Source: Prolixibacteraceae bacterium
GTDB lineage: Bacteria > Bacteroidota > Bacteroidia > Bacteroidales > Prolixibacteraceae
Direction: 5' to 3'
Length of the DNA stretch: 64,000 nt
Assembly (NCBI GenBank): GCA_018648265.1
Contig: JABGRN010000020.1
Coordinates: 1 to 64,000 of the forward strand
Within the stretch, counting starts at the first letter, position 1. Each line of letters starts with the position of its first letter. Of the stretch, positions 44,361 to 53,265 are shown piece after piece. The position numbers and the translations under genes were made by a program. The notes below the pieces were generated by a model that searched no databases, was not told the DNA's origin, and was given only the letters and a program-made list of their open reading frames with translations.

Positions 44361-46145
44361 CTATAAATTCAAAAGGAAAGAAATAAGTTTTTTATCGGGT
44401 TGTAGTTGCAGTTTATTTCTGATTCTGTGGCGAGTAACTTTAACTGCACTTTCCGACTTAAATGTAATTGCCGCAATTTCTTTGGTAGATAAATTTAGTT
44501 TTAATAAAGCAGCCATTTTTATTTCGGTTGAAGTAAGTTCAGGACAGATTTTTAACAATTTATCGTAAAAACTATTATAAACATTGTTAAACGCCAGATC
44601 GAATTCTTCCCAAATATTGCTGTTGGTTGCCATTTTTATTTCCTGCATTATTGAATTTACAGCATTTTTATCTGATTGATTCTTGCCGGTTTTTATTTCA
44701 TTTACTTTTACGCCTACATCCTGAAGTGCTTCATTAAGTTGCAACAATGCTAATGCTTTACTTGCAAGTTCCTTATTTTTTAATTCAAGGTCGTTTTCAA
44801 GCATTCTTTGATTTTGTTGGTGCAACTGTTTTTCAATTTCAAACACCTTATTTTTTTCCTCCAAAATCTCCTTTTTCTGTAATAAATTTTTATTTTTCAG
44901 ACTTTGATAACGAATTATACCAGAAGTAATCAACAACAAAATAATAGTACAGGCAATCGAAAAATACATCAATATTTTTCTCAGGCGATTTTCCTGGTTA
45001 AGTATTTTTATGTCTTTTTCCTGAGCTACTATTTTTGCCTGGTTTTCGAGACTCGATAATTTTTTATTGTTTTCCCACGAAATAAGTTCAGTGTTTAACT
45101 TTTCGTAAGCCTTAAAAGAAATAAGCGAGCTATCAAATTTCCCCTGATCTTTATAAACTTCAGAAAGTTGTAAATAAGAAGCGGCCAAAAGCGGGTTGCT
45201 ATTAATTTGTTGTGCTAAATTATTTGCCAGTTCTCCATATTTAAGTGCCAAATCGTTTTTTTTTGTTTCCCTGTAGGTTTTGCAAATTTGATTATAAACA
45301 AATGTCAACCCATATTTTTCGTTCAATTTCAAATAAATTTCCTCAGCTTCAAATAAATTTGAAATTGCCTTTTGATAATCTTCCCATTCAGTTTGTATTT
45401 GTGCTATTTTATATAACGAAGCAGCGATTCCACGGAGGTCACCATTTTCAATAAATAAATTATGAGCATCTGAATAAAACTCCATAGCCTGATTTAAACT
45501 ATCCTGTTCTTCTTTCAATTTGCCAAAATTTATTAGAATAAACCCTTTCCGAACAGCATGCGAGGTTTGCTTATTTAAATTAAGGGCTTTCCGAAAATAT
45601 TCTTCAGCTTTTATTAAATCATTCTGTTCAAGGTACAAATTCCCGATAGCGCTGCAATTCATCGCCATTTCCGAAAAGTCTCCTAATTTTTCTCTAACTT
45701 CTATCGAGTTTAACATCCATTCGACTGCTTTTTGGTAATCTCCCAAACAATTTTGTACTAAACCATTTAATGAATAATACATAGCTAGTTCCGTGGATTC
45801 TATATCAAAATTTATTACCGGTTTTATTGAATCGAAATAAGCAATAGCAGTTTCATAAGCATCATCGTAATAGGCAATTCTGGCCATTAGTAAATAATAT
45901 TTCAGAATTCCCTGTTTATATTTTACACCGTCTAAAAGTTGTTTTCCCTTTTTTATATAAAGTAATGCGATTTCGTTATCTGTAGCTATGTATTGAGATG
46001 ATAATGAAAATAATGAATCAATATTTTTTATTTTATTATTTGTTTCATCTGGGGTAATAGATAATTCAGAAAATAAAAAACGGGCCGAATAACCCGGAAT
46101 CAAGTACAACACTGACACAAGAAAAATAATCAGGAGCTTTTTCAT
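44361..46145 (-). CDS. TPR-domain LuxR-type transcriptional regulator
   Basis: The 594-residue protein has a signal peptide, seven or so TPR repeats (about 80-365), one membrane segment (about 390-410, ISIACTIILLLITSGII), a coiled coil (420-490) and a C-terminal LuxR-type helix-turn-helix (LTSTEIKMAALLKLNLSTKEI ... ESAVKVTRHRIRNKL). This Bacteroidota class senses through the periplasmic TPRs and carries the DNA-binding domain on the cytoplasmic side, with no phosphorylation domain. A 324-bp gap precedes it; its target is unknown. Confidence 0.85.
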   Translation of the reverse strand: MKKLLIIFLVSVLYLIPGYSARFLFSELSITPDETNNKIKNIDSLFSLSSQYIATDNEIALLYIKKGKQLLDGVKYKQGILKYYLLMARIAYYDDAYETAIAYFDSIKPVINFDIESTELAMYYSLNGLVQNCLGDYQKAVEWMLNSIEVREKLGDFSEMAMNCSAIGNLYLEQNDLIKAEEYFRKALNLNKQTSHAVRKGFILINFGKLKEEQDSLNQAMEFYSDAHNLFIENGDLRGIAASLYKIAQIQTEWEDYQKAISNLFEAEEIYLKLNEKYGLTFVYNQICKTYRETKKNDLALKYGELANNLAQQINSNPLLAASYLQLSEVYKDQGKFDSSLISFKAYEKLNTELISWENNKKLSSLENQAKIVAQEKDIKILNQENRLRKILMYFSIACTIILLLITSGIIRYQSLKNKNLLQKKEILEEKNKVFEIEKQLHQQNQRMLENDLELKNKELASKALALLQLNEALQDVGVKVNEIKTGKNQSDKNAVNSIMQEIKMATNSNIWEEFDLAFNNVYNSFYDKLLKICPELTSTEIKMAALLKLNLSTKEIAAITFKSESAVKVTRHRIRNKLQLQPDKKLISFLLNL

Positions 46146-46228
46146 TGATATTTATGAACTTATTAGTGTTTGAATTTTTTAATAAATATACGAAATGAAA
46201 AGTTACCTGCCAATATCGCAAAATAAAT

Positions 46229-46290
46229 AATAAGAGTTTTTTTTGCAAGCTTACGTAATTATCTGTTTATACAAATAATTAACTCTTATT
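46229..46290. repeat. 10-bp inverted repeat in 324-bp gap
   Basis: AATAAGAGTT (46229-46238) and AACTCTTATT (46281-46290) are perfect inverted repeats around a 42-base AT-rich spacer, between the TPR regulator's start and the small protein at 46470. Possibly regulatory or a structured RNA end; nothing else was seen in the gap. Confidence 0.35.
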
Positions 46291-46469
46291 GTAAGTGGCG
46301 TTGATGTGCCTGCGTAAAAATTTATCTGGTTTATTGTGTTTAACATTTATCCGGAAAAAGAATCAGTTTGGTTTTGCATTATTAATAAGTGACTCAAAAA
46401 TTAATAAAGGGCTTCAAATAATAATGTTATGAATTCTTATTTTATAATTGTTGTTTAAAATTTAAGGGG

Positions 46470-46670
46470 TTAAACCGTTTGCCACCGGGTGGTTGAATTG
46501 TACTGATCTTCGTACTCTTCAATATTGGATTTAAAATCGTCAGCTTCATTAAAATCCACAATGCCAAGTACCTTTTCACAATTATGAGAAATGTCATTTT
46601 TTGCTTTATTAGAGAAAATTTTCTTTATTAAATTTCCTGCACAACTTAAAATTCTAATTATTTTTTTCAT
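46470..46670 (-). CDS. Small hypothetical protein downstream of rex
   Basis: This 66-residue ORF begins MKKIIRILSCAGNLIKKIF, then has an acidic C-terminal half (FNEADDFKSNIEEYEDQYN). It starts 4 bases after the rex stop and on the same strand, so it would be cotranscribed. Two cysteines (SCAG, HNCEK). No family is recognised; codon use is like the neighbours. Confidence 0.5.
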   Translation of the reverse strand: MKKIIRILSCAGNLIKKIFSNKAKNDISHNCEKVLGIVDFNEADDFKSNIEEYEDQYNSTTRWQTV

Positions 46671-46674
46671 GATT

Positions 46675-47340
46675 TTAATTTTTAATAGTTACTTCCGAAT
46701 CGTTTAAGCGTCTTATTAAAACAGCCGAATCGGAACTCATCGATGTATTTTGAACAATAATTTCGCCTGGCAGTTTTAAATTGACCAGGGTAAAATTCCA
46801 AATAGCTTTTATACCACAGTTCACGAATTCTTCTGCTACTTTCTGTGCAACATCATTTGGTGTAGTCAATACCCCAATTTTTACGTTTAACCGTTTCGAA
46901 AGGCTAAACAACTTTTTATATTCTAAAACATGGATACCGCCAATGTGGGTTCCCACTTTTTTTTCATCAACATCAAAAGCGGCTATTATTTTTAAACCCA
47001 GGACCTGGTGTTCCTGATATGCCATTAAAGCCGATCCCAAGTTTCCTGCACCAACAAGAAAGGCTTCGTTTGTGCGGTTAAATCCGAGAAAATCTTCTAA
47101 ACCGTGAATCAACTCGTAGGTGTTGTAACCAACTTTTGGTTTTCCTTTCACACCGGTTACAGCCAGGTCTTTAACAACTTGTGTGGCATCGCAATTTAAA
47201 TCTTTGCCAATTGTTGGGGCAGAAATACTGATAATCCCTTTTTCCTTTGCTTTTTCGAGGTAATACAAATAACCGGGCAAACGTTTCAAAGTTGGTTCCG
47301 ATACGCGTTTTTTTAATCTATTTTTTCCCGATCCTTTCAT
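46675..47340 (-). CDS. rex: Redox-sensing transcriptional repressor Rex
   Basis: Rex represses fermentation and respiration genes by reading the NADH/NAD+ ratio. The 221-residue protein has an N-terminal winged helix (RLPGYLYYLEKAKEKGI, IGKDLNCDATQVVKDLAVTG; about 20-75), then a Rossmann domain starting FLVGAGNLGSALMAY (about 93-107) and AAFDVDEKKVGTHIGG, and a C-terminal swapped helix. Length and motifs fit. I did not find an obvious Rex operator (TTGTTAANNNNTTAACAA) near its own gene. Confidence 0.92.
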   Translation of the reverse strand: MKGSGKNRLKKRVSEPTLKRLPGYLYYLEKAKEKGIISISAPTIGKDLNCDATQVVKDLAVTGVKGKPKVGYNTYELIHGLEDFLGFNRTNEAFLVGAGNLGSALMAYQEHQVLGLKIIAAFDVDEKKVGTHIGGIHVLEYKKLFSLSKRLNVKIGVLTTPNDVAQKVAEEFVNCGIKAIWNFTLVNLKLPGEIIVQNTSMSSDSAVLIRRLNDSEVTIKN

Positions 47341-47375
47341 TTTACAATTTTCTACTTTGTATTTTAAATCCTCTC

Positions 47376-47383
47376 CAAAAATA
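47376..47383 (-). promoter_or_regulatory. -7 promoter element (TATTTTTG) for rex
   Basis: On the minus strand TATTTTTG matches TAnnTTTG, 36 bases before the rex ATG. The -33 element is not clear. Confidence 0.35.
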
Positions 47384-47605
47384 GAAATAAAGTTATTAAA
47401 GAAAACATTCTTTAATTAAAATTATCAAATATTAACCGAAATTTAAGATTAAGGGGATTAAAACAAAATAGATTCAATCATTTTTAACCAATTTTTAAGT
47501 TCGGTTTTTTTTCTAAATAATATGGTAAATATCAGCACTTTGTTGTATTTTGCATGAACATCAAAAAAATATTTTTCATATTTTCGAATTATTTAAAATA
47601 AAAAA

Positions 47606-48424
47606 ATGAAAAAATTAGCAGCACTGATTATTTTGGCAATCACAATTCTAACATCAAATATTAATACTTCGGCACAATGTATTTCAGACACTACTAATAT
47701 CTATAAATTTGAATTTAACGGGCATAGTTACGAAATTGTAAAAGAAAACCTTAAATGGGTTGATGCAGCTGCATGTGCAGTATCGCGGGAGGGATATTTG
47801 GTAGAAATTAACTCAAAAGAGGAGCAGGACACATTGTACAATCATATTTTATCGGCCAACATTGACCCTTCAAAAACAGTGGCCCCCGATGGGGGGAATG
47901 GTTCATATTTATGGACAGGGGCAAATGATATAGCTACTAATGGCGTTTGGATTTGGGATGGCGACAACGATGGGAATGGCGTTCAGTTTTGGCAAGGTCA
48001 ATTCAGCGGAAATCCCGTTGACAATCTTTATAACAACTGGGGGGATGAACCTGATTTTCAAGATGCAGTTGGGATTGCAATAACAAATTGGCCATTGGGC
48101 CTGGCAGGTCAATGGAATGACGTATTTGCCAAAAACGAGCTTTACTACATAATTGAAAAAGACCAAATAAGTTCGGGCATTGATAATATTGGTTCAGAAA
48201 TTTTAAGAATATTTCCAAATCCAGCCAATGAATATTTTAGTACCGGTTACCAACAAACTAACATAAAAAATATCGAAATTATAAACTTAACAGGACAAAC
48301 CATAAAAATTATAACAAACGGTTATGAAAAAATAGATTTAAAGGAAATTAAAAAGGGTACCTATTTGGTTTCTATAAATTTAATTAACGGCGAGAAACGT
48401 ATTCAAAAACTAACAAAGCAATAA
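47606..48424 (+). CDS. C-type lectin-like domain protein with T9SS tail
   Basis: The 272-residue secreted protein has a signal peptide, a C-type lectin-like domain (about 35-190; WVDAAACAVSREGYLVEINSKEEQ, SYLWTGANDIATNGVWIW, LYNNWGDEPDFQDAVGIA) and a C-terminal type A sorting domain (IFPNPANEYFSTG ... KIDLKEIKKGTYLVSINL) for type IX secretion. The canonical WND and EPN-type calcium motifs are partly present (GDEP, QWND), so carbohydrate binding is possible but unproven. Confidence 0.8.
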   Translation: MKKLAALIILAITILTSNINTSAQCISDTTNIYKFEFNGHSYEIVKENLKWVDAAACAVSREGYLVEINSKEEQDTLYNHILSANIDPSKTVAPDGGNGSYLWTGANDIATNGVWIWDGDNDGNGVQFWQGQFSGNPVDNLYNNWGDEPDFQDAVGIAITNWPLGLAGQWNDVFAKNELYYIIEKDQISSGIDNIGSEILRIFPNPANEYFSTGYQQTNIKNIEIINLTGQTIKIITNGYEKIDLKEIKKGTYLVSINLINGEKRIQKLTKQ

Positions 48425-48438
48425 AAAATCACACGGTA

Positions 48439-49632
48439 CTAACTATTCAATATTTCAATTCTCCTTATCATTTCCAAACACATCCTCGCATTATGATAAG
48501 GTGCTTTCCATGAACTCACTTTATCGGTTTCCAATGGTATTAATTCTGAATTAACCCCCCAAAACCATTCACCGTTCTTTTTATCGATTAAACATTTTTG
48601 GATGAATTCCCAGCTTTGTAATGCCGCATTTAAATAGTCGTCATTTTTCGAAATATTCCAGGCATTAAAAAATCCAACAACAGCTTCTGCCTGAGGCCAC
48701 CAATCGAATTGTGTTTTTATGTGTTCGCCTTCTTTTTCGTAAAACATGCCTCCCGATTTATCCAATCCTTCGGCGGCGGCAACTTTTGCCATTTTAATTG
48801 CAATATGATTCACCTGCTCAATCAATTCTTCTTTTCCTAATTCTTCGGCAGCTTCGCACAATAACCAGGTTGCTTCAATGTCGTGTCCGTACGAATCAAT
48901 TTCAGATCGGATCGTCCAGTTTTTTTCAAAAAAAAGAATTAGATGACCAGTTTTATGATCAATGATTTTATCGATAAAAACCCGAATCAAATGTTCGAGT
49001 TTCTGCTTAACTTGTTCATCTTTATAAATCCGGTACAAATTTGTATAAGCTTCCAAAATATGTAAATGAGTGTTCATCGATTTTTTCACGTTTAAATCTT
49101 TTGGGCTTAAACGCTGATCGTCGGTTTCCTTCCAATCCTTTGTATTTGCTTCGATGTAGCCACCAAATTCATTGTCGAAAGCATATTTTTCCATAAGCAT
49201 AAACATGGAAACAGCCATTTGTTTAGCCTTCTCGTCATCAAAAGCCAGGTAATATTCCGACAGGGCATACATAAAAAATGCTTCGGCATAAAATTGTTTT
49301 TTTCCATCCAAGACTATTCCATTGGGAGAAACACTCCAAAAAATCCCGCCGTTTTCTTTATCCCAAAAAATTTCCATTAATATCCGAAAAGCTTCGTCGG
49401 CCATTTTTTTGTAAATAGCCGTTGGGTAAACTCTGTGGGCCGCCGCAAATGTCCACATAATCCTGCTTATTAAAACTGCCGAAAGTGGGGCTTCCTGAAA
49501 TTTTTCACCTTCGTTTGTTATCCTTCCAAAAAAAGTTTTACGGTCAATATCATAAACTTCTTTCACCCAATAATGAAGTATATTGTCGGTGAGTTCGTTT
49601 TCGAATTGTTTTTTAAGTTTATTCCAGTTCAC
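48439..49632 (-). CDS. AGE-family epimerase, probable cellobiose/mannobiose 2-epimerase
   Basis: The 397-residue protein matches the N-acylglucosamine 2-epimerase superfamily (alpha6/alpha6 barrel), with HRVYPTAIYKKMADEAF, DSYGHDIEATWLLCEAAEE and WWPQAEAVVGFFNAW, and is nearest to cellobiose 2-epimerases. Beside a GH130 phosphorylase, the likely reaction is beta-mannobiose to mannosyl-glucose. The start is GTG at 49632: heptamer repeats adjoin it immediately upstream. It is part of the minus-strand mannoside set. Confidence 0.88.
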   Translation of the reverse strand: MNWNKLKKQFENELTDNILHYWVKEVYDIDRKTFFGRITNEGEKFQEAPLSAVLISRIMWTFAAAHRVYPTAIYKKMADEAFRILMEIFWDKENGGIFWSVSPNGIVLDGKKQFYAEAFFMYALSEYYLAFDDEKAKQMAVSMFMLMEKYAFDNEFGGYIEANTKDWKETDDQRLSPKDLNVKKSMNTHLHILEAYTNLYRIYKDEQVKQKLEHLIRVFIDKIIDHKTGHLILFFEKNWTIRSEIDSYGHDIEATWLLCEAAEELGKEELIEQVNHIAIKMAKVAAAEGLDKSGGMFYEKEGEHIKTQFDWWPQAEAVVGFFNAWNISKNDDYLNAALQSWEFIQKCLIDKKNGEWFWGVNSELIPLETDKVSSWKAPYHNARMCLEMIRRIEILNS

Positions 49633-49633
49633 A

Positions 49634-49682
49634 GTTTAAAGTTTAAAGTTTAAAGTTCAAAGTTTAGAGTTTAGAGTTCGAG
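49634..49682. repeat. Seven tandem heptamers, array 1
   Basis: Seven units of the type GTTTAAA (GTTTAAA x3, GTTCAAA, GTTTAGA x2, GTTCGAG) lie directly before the epimerase GTG start. The same type of array, with the same final units, is at 54471-54519. Unit copies vary, so it is an imperfect minisatellite. Confidence 0.8.
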
Positions 49683-49700
49683 GTTGCAATTTGTCATAAT

Positions 49701-50711
49701 TTAGAAGAACAACTTTTTATCGTGATCAGGAAAAAATATACCGGCATCGATTCTAATCCTGTCTAAAATCCCCATCATATCAAGGCTTAATTGCCAGGTC
49801 ATTTTATCGCTTTCAATTTTTCCTGCGTCCAGACATTCCATAACGTGCGCAGCTTCGTAATGGTATCCCGAACCTTCTTTGTGCACCGAATTAATTTTAG
49901 TTACTTCTCCCCCCTCCTTCCAAATTGTAATATCGGTAGGCGTAAACCAGCGTGGGTTTAAAGTCAAATGGCCTTTTTCGCAAAAATATTCTGTTTGAAT
50001 TGGTGAATGAGCCGCAAAACTTGAAGTAAGGTTTGCCATGTCCCCATTTTTATATTTAAAAATAATGTTGATACTTTCTTCTGAACCGGTTGGGCTGAAG
50101 TTGGCAAAAGTTTTAATAATTTCCGGAACGCCCAACGATGTTAGGGCTGCAAAAACCGGATATATTCCAATATCGAGTAGTGAGCCGCCACCAAGTTTTG
50201 TATTGTACAATCTTTTATCTTCATTAAATGGTGCATTAAAAGCAAAATCGGAACGAAGGATTTTCAATTTTCCAAGTTTGCCAGATTCTATGATTTTCAT
50301 TGCCTTTTGAAAACTGGGCTGAAACATGGTCCAAAAAGCTTCCATCAAAAAAGTATTGTTTTCCTTAGCACACTCCACCATTTCTTCTGCTTCATTTTTA
50401 TTCATGGCAAAAGCTTTTTCGCACAAAACAGCTTTTTTATGATTTAAACAAAGCAATGCATGATCTCGGTGAAAAGAGTGAGGAGTTGCAATATAAACCG
50501 CATCAACTTTTGGATCGTTTACCAACTCTTCGTAACTGCCATAAGCCACATCAAAACCATATTCTTTGGCAAAGTTCTGTGCCCGGTTTAAATCTCGTGA
50601 AGCTGCCGCATATAATTTTACATTTGGCAACAATTTTAAATCGCTTGCAAATTTTGTTGCAATGTGCCCACATCCTATTATTGCCCAGTTGTACGTTTTG
50701 GTCATTGACAT
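49701..50711 (-). CDS. Gfo/Idh/MocA-family oxidoreductase
   Basis: The 336-residue protein has the N-terminal NAD(P)-binding motif GCGHIATKFASDL (about 13-25), the VDAVYIATPHSFHRDHALL strand and AVLCEKAFAMN, with the usual EKP changed to EKA. The family oxidises or reduces sugars and cyclitols. Substrate not determinable. It lies 15 bases after the restriction endonuclease stop in the same direction and 68 bases before the epimerase gene, so it belongs with the mannoside genes. Confidence 0.85.
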   Translation of the reverse strand: MSMTKTYNWAIIGCGHIATKFASDLKLLPNVKLYAAASRDLNRAQNFAKEYGFDVAYGSYEELVNDPKVDAVYIATPHSFHRDHALLCLNHKKAVLCEKAFAMNKNEAEEMVECAKENNTFLMEAFWTMFQPSFQKAMKIIESGKLGKLKILRSDFAFNAPFNEDKRLYNTKLGGGSLLDIGIYPVFAALTSLGVPEIIKTFANFSPTGSEESINIIFKYKNGDMANLTSSFAAHSPIQTEYFCEKGHLTLNPRWFTPTDITIWKEGGEVTKINSVHKEGSGYHYEAAHVMECLDAGKIESDKMTWQLSLDMMGILDRIRIDAGIFFPDHDKKLFF

Positions 50712-50726
50712 AATAATTACTAAAAT

Positions 50727-51662
50727 TTATCTTGGTCCAAAAAATCTATCACCGTTAAAATGAATCATGTGTTCAGGAAATTCCATCACCCACACTTCGG
50801 TCTCCCAAGCTATATTATTTGTATGTTTTTTAAATTCAGAAAAATCAGGAAATGCTGAAATATAAATTTTACCGGCTTTACAATCCGATAAAAACCCTTC
50901 AAGTTCAACAATGCGTTTGGGGGACATTGGTCCATGCGAAGTAACTGCTTCAATCAAATAAAGCCAATTCTTTGATTCATCAAAAATTACAACATCTGGG
51001 AGTTTACTGTGTTCTGTAATCTTAATCCCAAGGGTTTCAAGTTTTTCTGTATTAACATATAAATCCTTGTTTTCAGTATCTCCGAGATATAAAAGGACAG
51101 AACCTTGTGCAAAACGAGATGCAAATTCTTCTACAATTGCAGCCTGAACTTTATTGTGTTTTCCTGGTGATAAGTTCAAAACCTCACCATTAGCGAGCTT
51201 CACAGGAACACGTGACATTTCTCTATCCTTGCTATATTTCTCTATTAGTTCACCAATTTGCTCTTTGAAATACTTAACAGATTGTTTCCATTTGTTTGTA
51301 CCAAATGTTTTAATCGTTTCTAATACAATTTCTGAAATTGCATAATGTGCATGCGGACTATTTACCGGCAAATCGGGAATATCTGGATTATAATCTGCAA
51401 TACCGGCCTGAACAAACTGATGAAGAACCTGTCTTCGAAAAGTTTCTCTTGTATTTGGCGCATAATTTTTTTTGTAATTCTCTGAAATAAAAGCCATAAT
51501 TCCCTTTGAAACACCATGACTTTGTTTGTAAGCACCCGACCATTTATCCCGTTCTTTAACATTGCACAGGGCAAGTAAAGTATATCCCGAAATTTCATTA
51601 TGTTGGGCATTAGGCAATCCTAACTCTTGCAAAATCACTTGTGCTTCTTCTATTTTTGACAT
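50727..51662 (-). CDS. Type II restriction endonuclease, BsuBI/PstI family
   Basis: The 311-residue protein has the BsuBI/PstI restriction endonuclease C-terminal signature: VVIFDESKNWLYLIEAVTSH, ending IAWETEVWVMEFPEHMIHFNG then DRFFGPR. R.BsuBI and R.PstI are of similar length and cut CTGCAG; that specificity is inferred. The N-terminal half has an HTH-like region. It overlaps the methyltransferase by 53 bases. CTGCAG occurs in this window (for instance 1977, 9936, 17525, 54309), so the host must be protected. Confidence 0.88.
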   Translation of the reverse strand: MSKIEEAQVILQELGLPNAQHNEISGYTLLALCNVKERDKWSGAYKQSHGVSKGIMAFISENYKKNYAPNTRETFRRQVLHQFVQAGIADYNPDIPDLPVNSPHAHYAISEIVLETIKTFGTNKWKQSVKYFKEQIGELIEKYSKDREMSRVPVKLANGEVLNLSPGKHNKVQAAIVEEFASRFAQGSVLLYLGDTENKDLYVNTEKLETLGIKITEHSKLPDVVIFDESKNWLYLIEAVTSHGPMSPKRIVELEGFLSDCKAGKIYISAFPDFSEFKKHTNNIAWETEVWVMEFPEHMIHFNGDRFFGPR

Positions 51663-53208
51663 AAAGTTTTTCGAATAAAACCTCGTTTATAATATTGTCT
51701 ATTTCTGCCTTTTGAAGTTGAACAGATTTCTTGACTTTTTCACCAATCAAAATGATTTTTTCTAAAGGAGGCATTTTTATTTGCTTCAACTCAGTTGCAC
51801 CCACTTGTGTATTTCCATTAAAAGTTCGAAAATAGGTATCGAAAAGGCTACTATTAAACAATGCTGAAATACCCCATATTTCTTCTTCGGACAAATCTCC
51901 ATTTGGACGGTAAACATAATTCAAATGATTCTCAATCCCGATTCTTTCAGTACCTGTACTTTTTGCAAAATAAGGAGAACAAACCAACCTGTTTTTATCA
52001 TCTTTTGAGCTAAACCGGCGAATTAGAACGTAATTTTTATTTTTAAGTAATACATTATGCGATTCTTCGGAATCAATAATATAACTTGGTTTAGTCCCTT
52101 TATTCAACGGAAAAACAAATTCCATTTCTTTAACATTATGCAACCAAATAAGCGGAGCCAATTTAATATTTGAAATATAATCAGAAATTAAATAGTTTTT
52201 ACTCCTGAAAGCAACAACAGGGCCAGTTGAAATTTGAATATTGTAACCATTCAACGAATCTTTCCATCTTCGAAAAACATTAATAGTTTCAGCTTCTTTA
52301 TTATTTGATGGAATGTATAGTATTTTCTCGACAGAATTTAAGTCAATCAATTCTTTGGTTTTATATTCTGAAATTTGAGATTCATGTAAGTCTTTCACAC
52401 ACTCTGATACTGAAACCCTGATGTGAGAATTTGTTATTTCTGTTGCTCTTATAATAATATTCTCTTGCAAAACATTATCATTTTTAAACATCTTATTACG
52501 TGATTTAAAAATGTGAATATCTGAAATGCTAACATCGTTGAAAAAAGATTTTCTAAAAGCATTAAAATAATTTCCTGCGGCAAAACTTCGTGGTACTATA
52601 AAAATCAATTCTCCATCTGGCTTTAACAGTTTTGCTGAAAGCCCCATAAATAAAGAATAAATATTTGGTTGTCCATAAACCAATTCTTGTGCAACCTGAA
52701 CACGATTATCTGATTTTGAAATCTTAAAATATGGTGGGTTTGAAATTATATAATCATATTTTTCTATTAGCTGATCTTGAAATAAAGTATTCTTTGTAAA
52801 GGCTCCTGAATTGGATAAAATAAAATCTTTTTGCTCAATAACCACATTCAAGGAAATTCCTTTCTTTAAAAGCCATTCTTTCAAAAAATCAGTTACTTTT
52901 TTTGTTTCTACAATAACCTTACTATCTATTTCAATTAGTTTTAACTTAATTTCTTTGATTTTACTTTTTCCGATTAATTTTTCAATGAGTGAACAACATA
53001 AAATTGCTGTACCACAACCAGGATCAAGAATAGATATAATATCAGATTTTGGTTGAGCCAAATTCCCCATGAAATCAGAAATTACTTTTGACGTAAAAAA
53101 TTGTCCGCTTTCCTTTTTATGTTTGACCGTTGTTAAATTTGCATAATCAATCTCAACTTTCTCAGCAAATTCCGAAGGTAATTTATATGTGATTCCCTTT
53201 TTTGGCAT
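51610..53208 (-). CDS. BsuBI/PstI-like N6-adenine DNA methyltransferase
   Basis: The 532-residue protein has the SAM-binding motif LDPGCGTAILCC (62-72), an ESGQFFTSKVISDFM lead-in, the catalytic motif SNPPYFKISKSD (NPPY 157-160) and a C-terminal target recognition region. Order and sizes fit M.BsuBI/M.PstI, which protect CTGCAG by adenine methylation. It is followed by the endonuclease with a 53-base overlap. The pair sits between sugar-metabolism genes of the same strand. Confidence 0.88.
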   Translation of the reverse strand: MPKKGITYKLPSEFAEKVEIDYANLTTVKHKKESGQFFTSKVISDFMGNLAQPKSDIISILDPGCGTAILCCSLIEKLIGKSKIKEIKLKLIEIDSKVIVETKKVTDFLKEWLLKKGISLNVVIEQKDFILSNSGAFTKNTLFQDQLIEKYDYIISNPPYFKISKSDNRVQVAQELVYGQPNIYSLFMGLSAKLLKPDGELIFIVPRSFAAGNYFNAFRKSFFNDVSISDIHIFKSRNKMFKNDNVLQENIIIRATEITNSHIRVSVSECVKDLHESQISEYKTKELIDLNSVEKILYIPSNNKEAETINVFRRWKDSLNGYNIQISTGPVVAFRSKNYLISDYISNIKLAPLIWLHNVKEMEFVFPLNKGTKPSYIIDSEESHNVLLKNKNYVLIRRFSSKDDKNRLVCSPYFAKSTGTERIGIENHLNYVYRPNGDLSEEEIWGISALFNSSLFDTYFRTFNGNTQVGATELKQIKMPPLEKIILIGEKVKKSVQLQKAEIDNIINEVLFEKLYVKNRRSTSDFARVRIA

Positions 53209-53265
53209 TAAACAAAAATAATCAATCTTTTTTGTTTTTAGTTAATATGCAATTCCTTTTACGAT

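Noticed and set aside
46675-47340. Rex operator near rex and the YqhD-like gene
   Set aside because: I looked for TTGTTAANNNNTTAACAA-like palindromes and saw none that was convincing.
49634-49682. CRISPR-like array
   Set aside because: Units are contiguous 7-mers with no spacers and no cas genes are nearby; a minisatellite.
53213-53220. TATTTTTG -7 element before the methyltransferase gene
   Set aside because: The match is only 5 bases before the start codon, which would require a leaderless transcript; in AT-rich DNA chance is likely.
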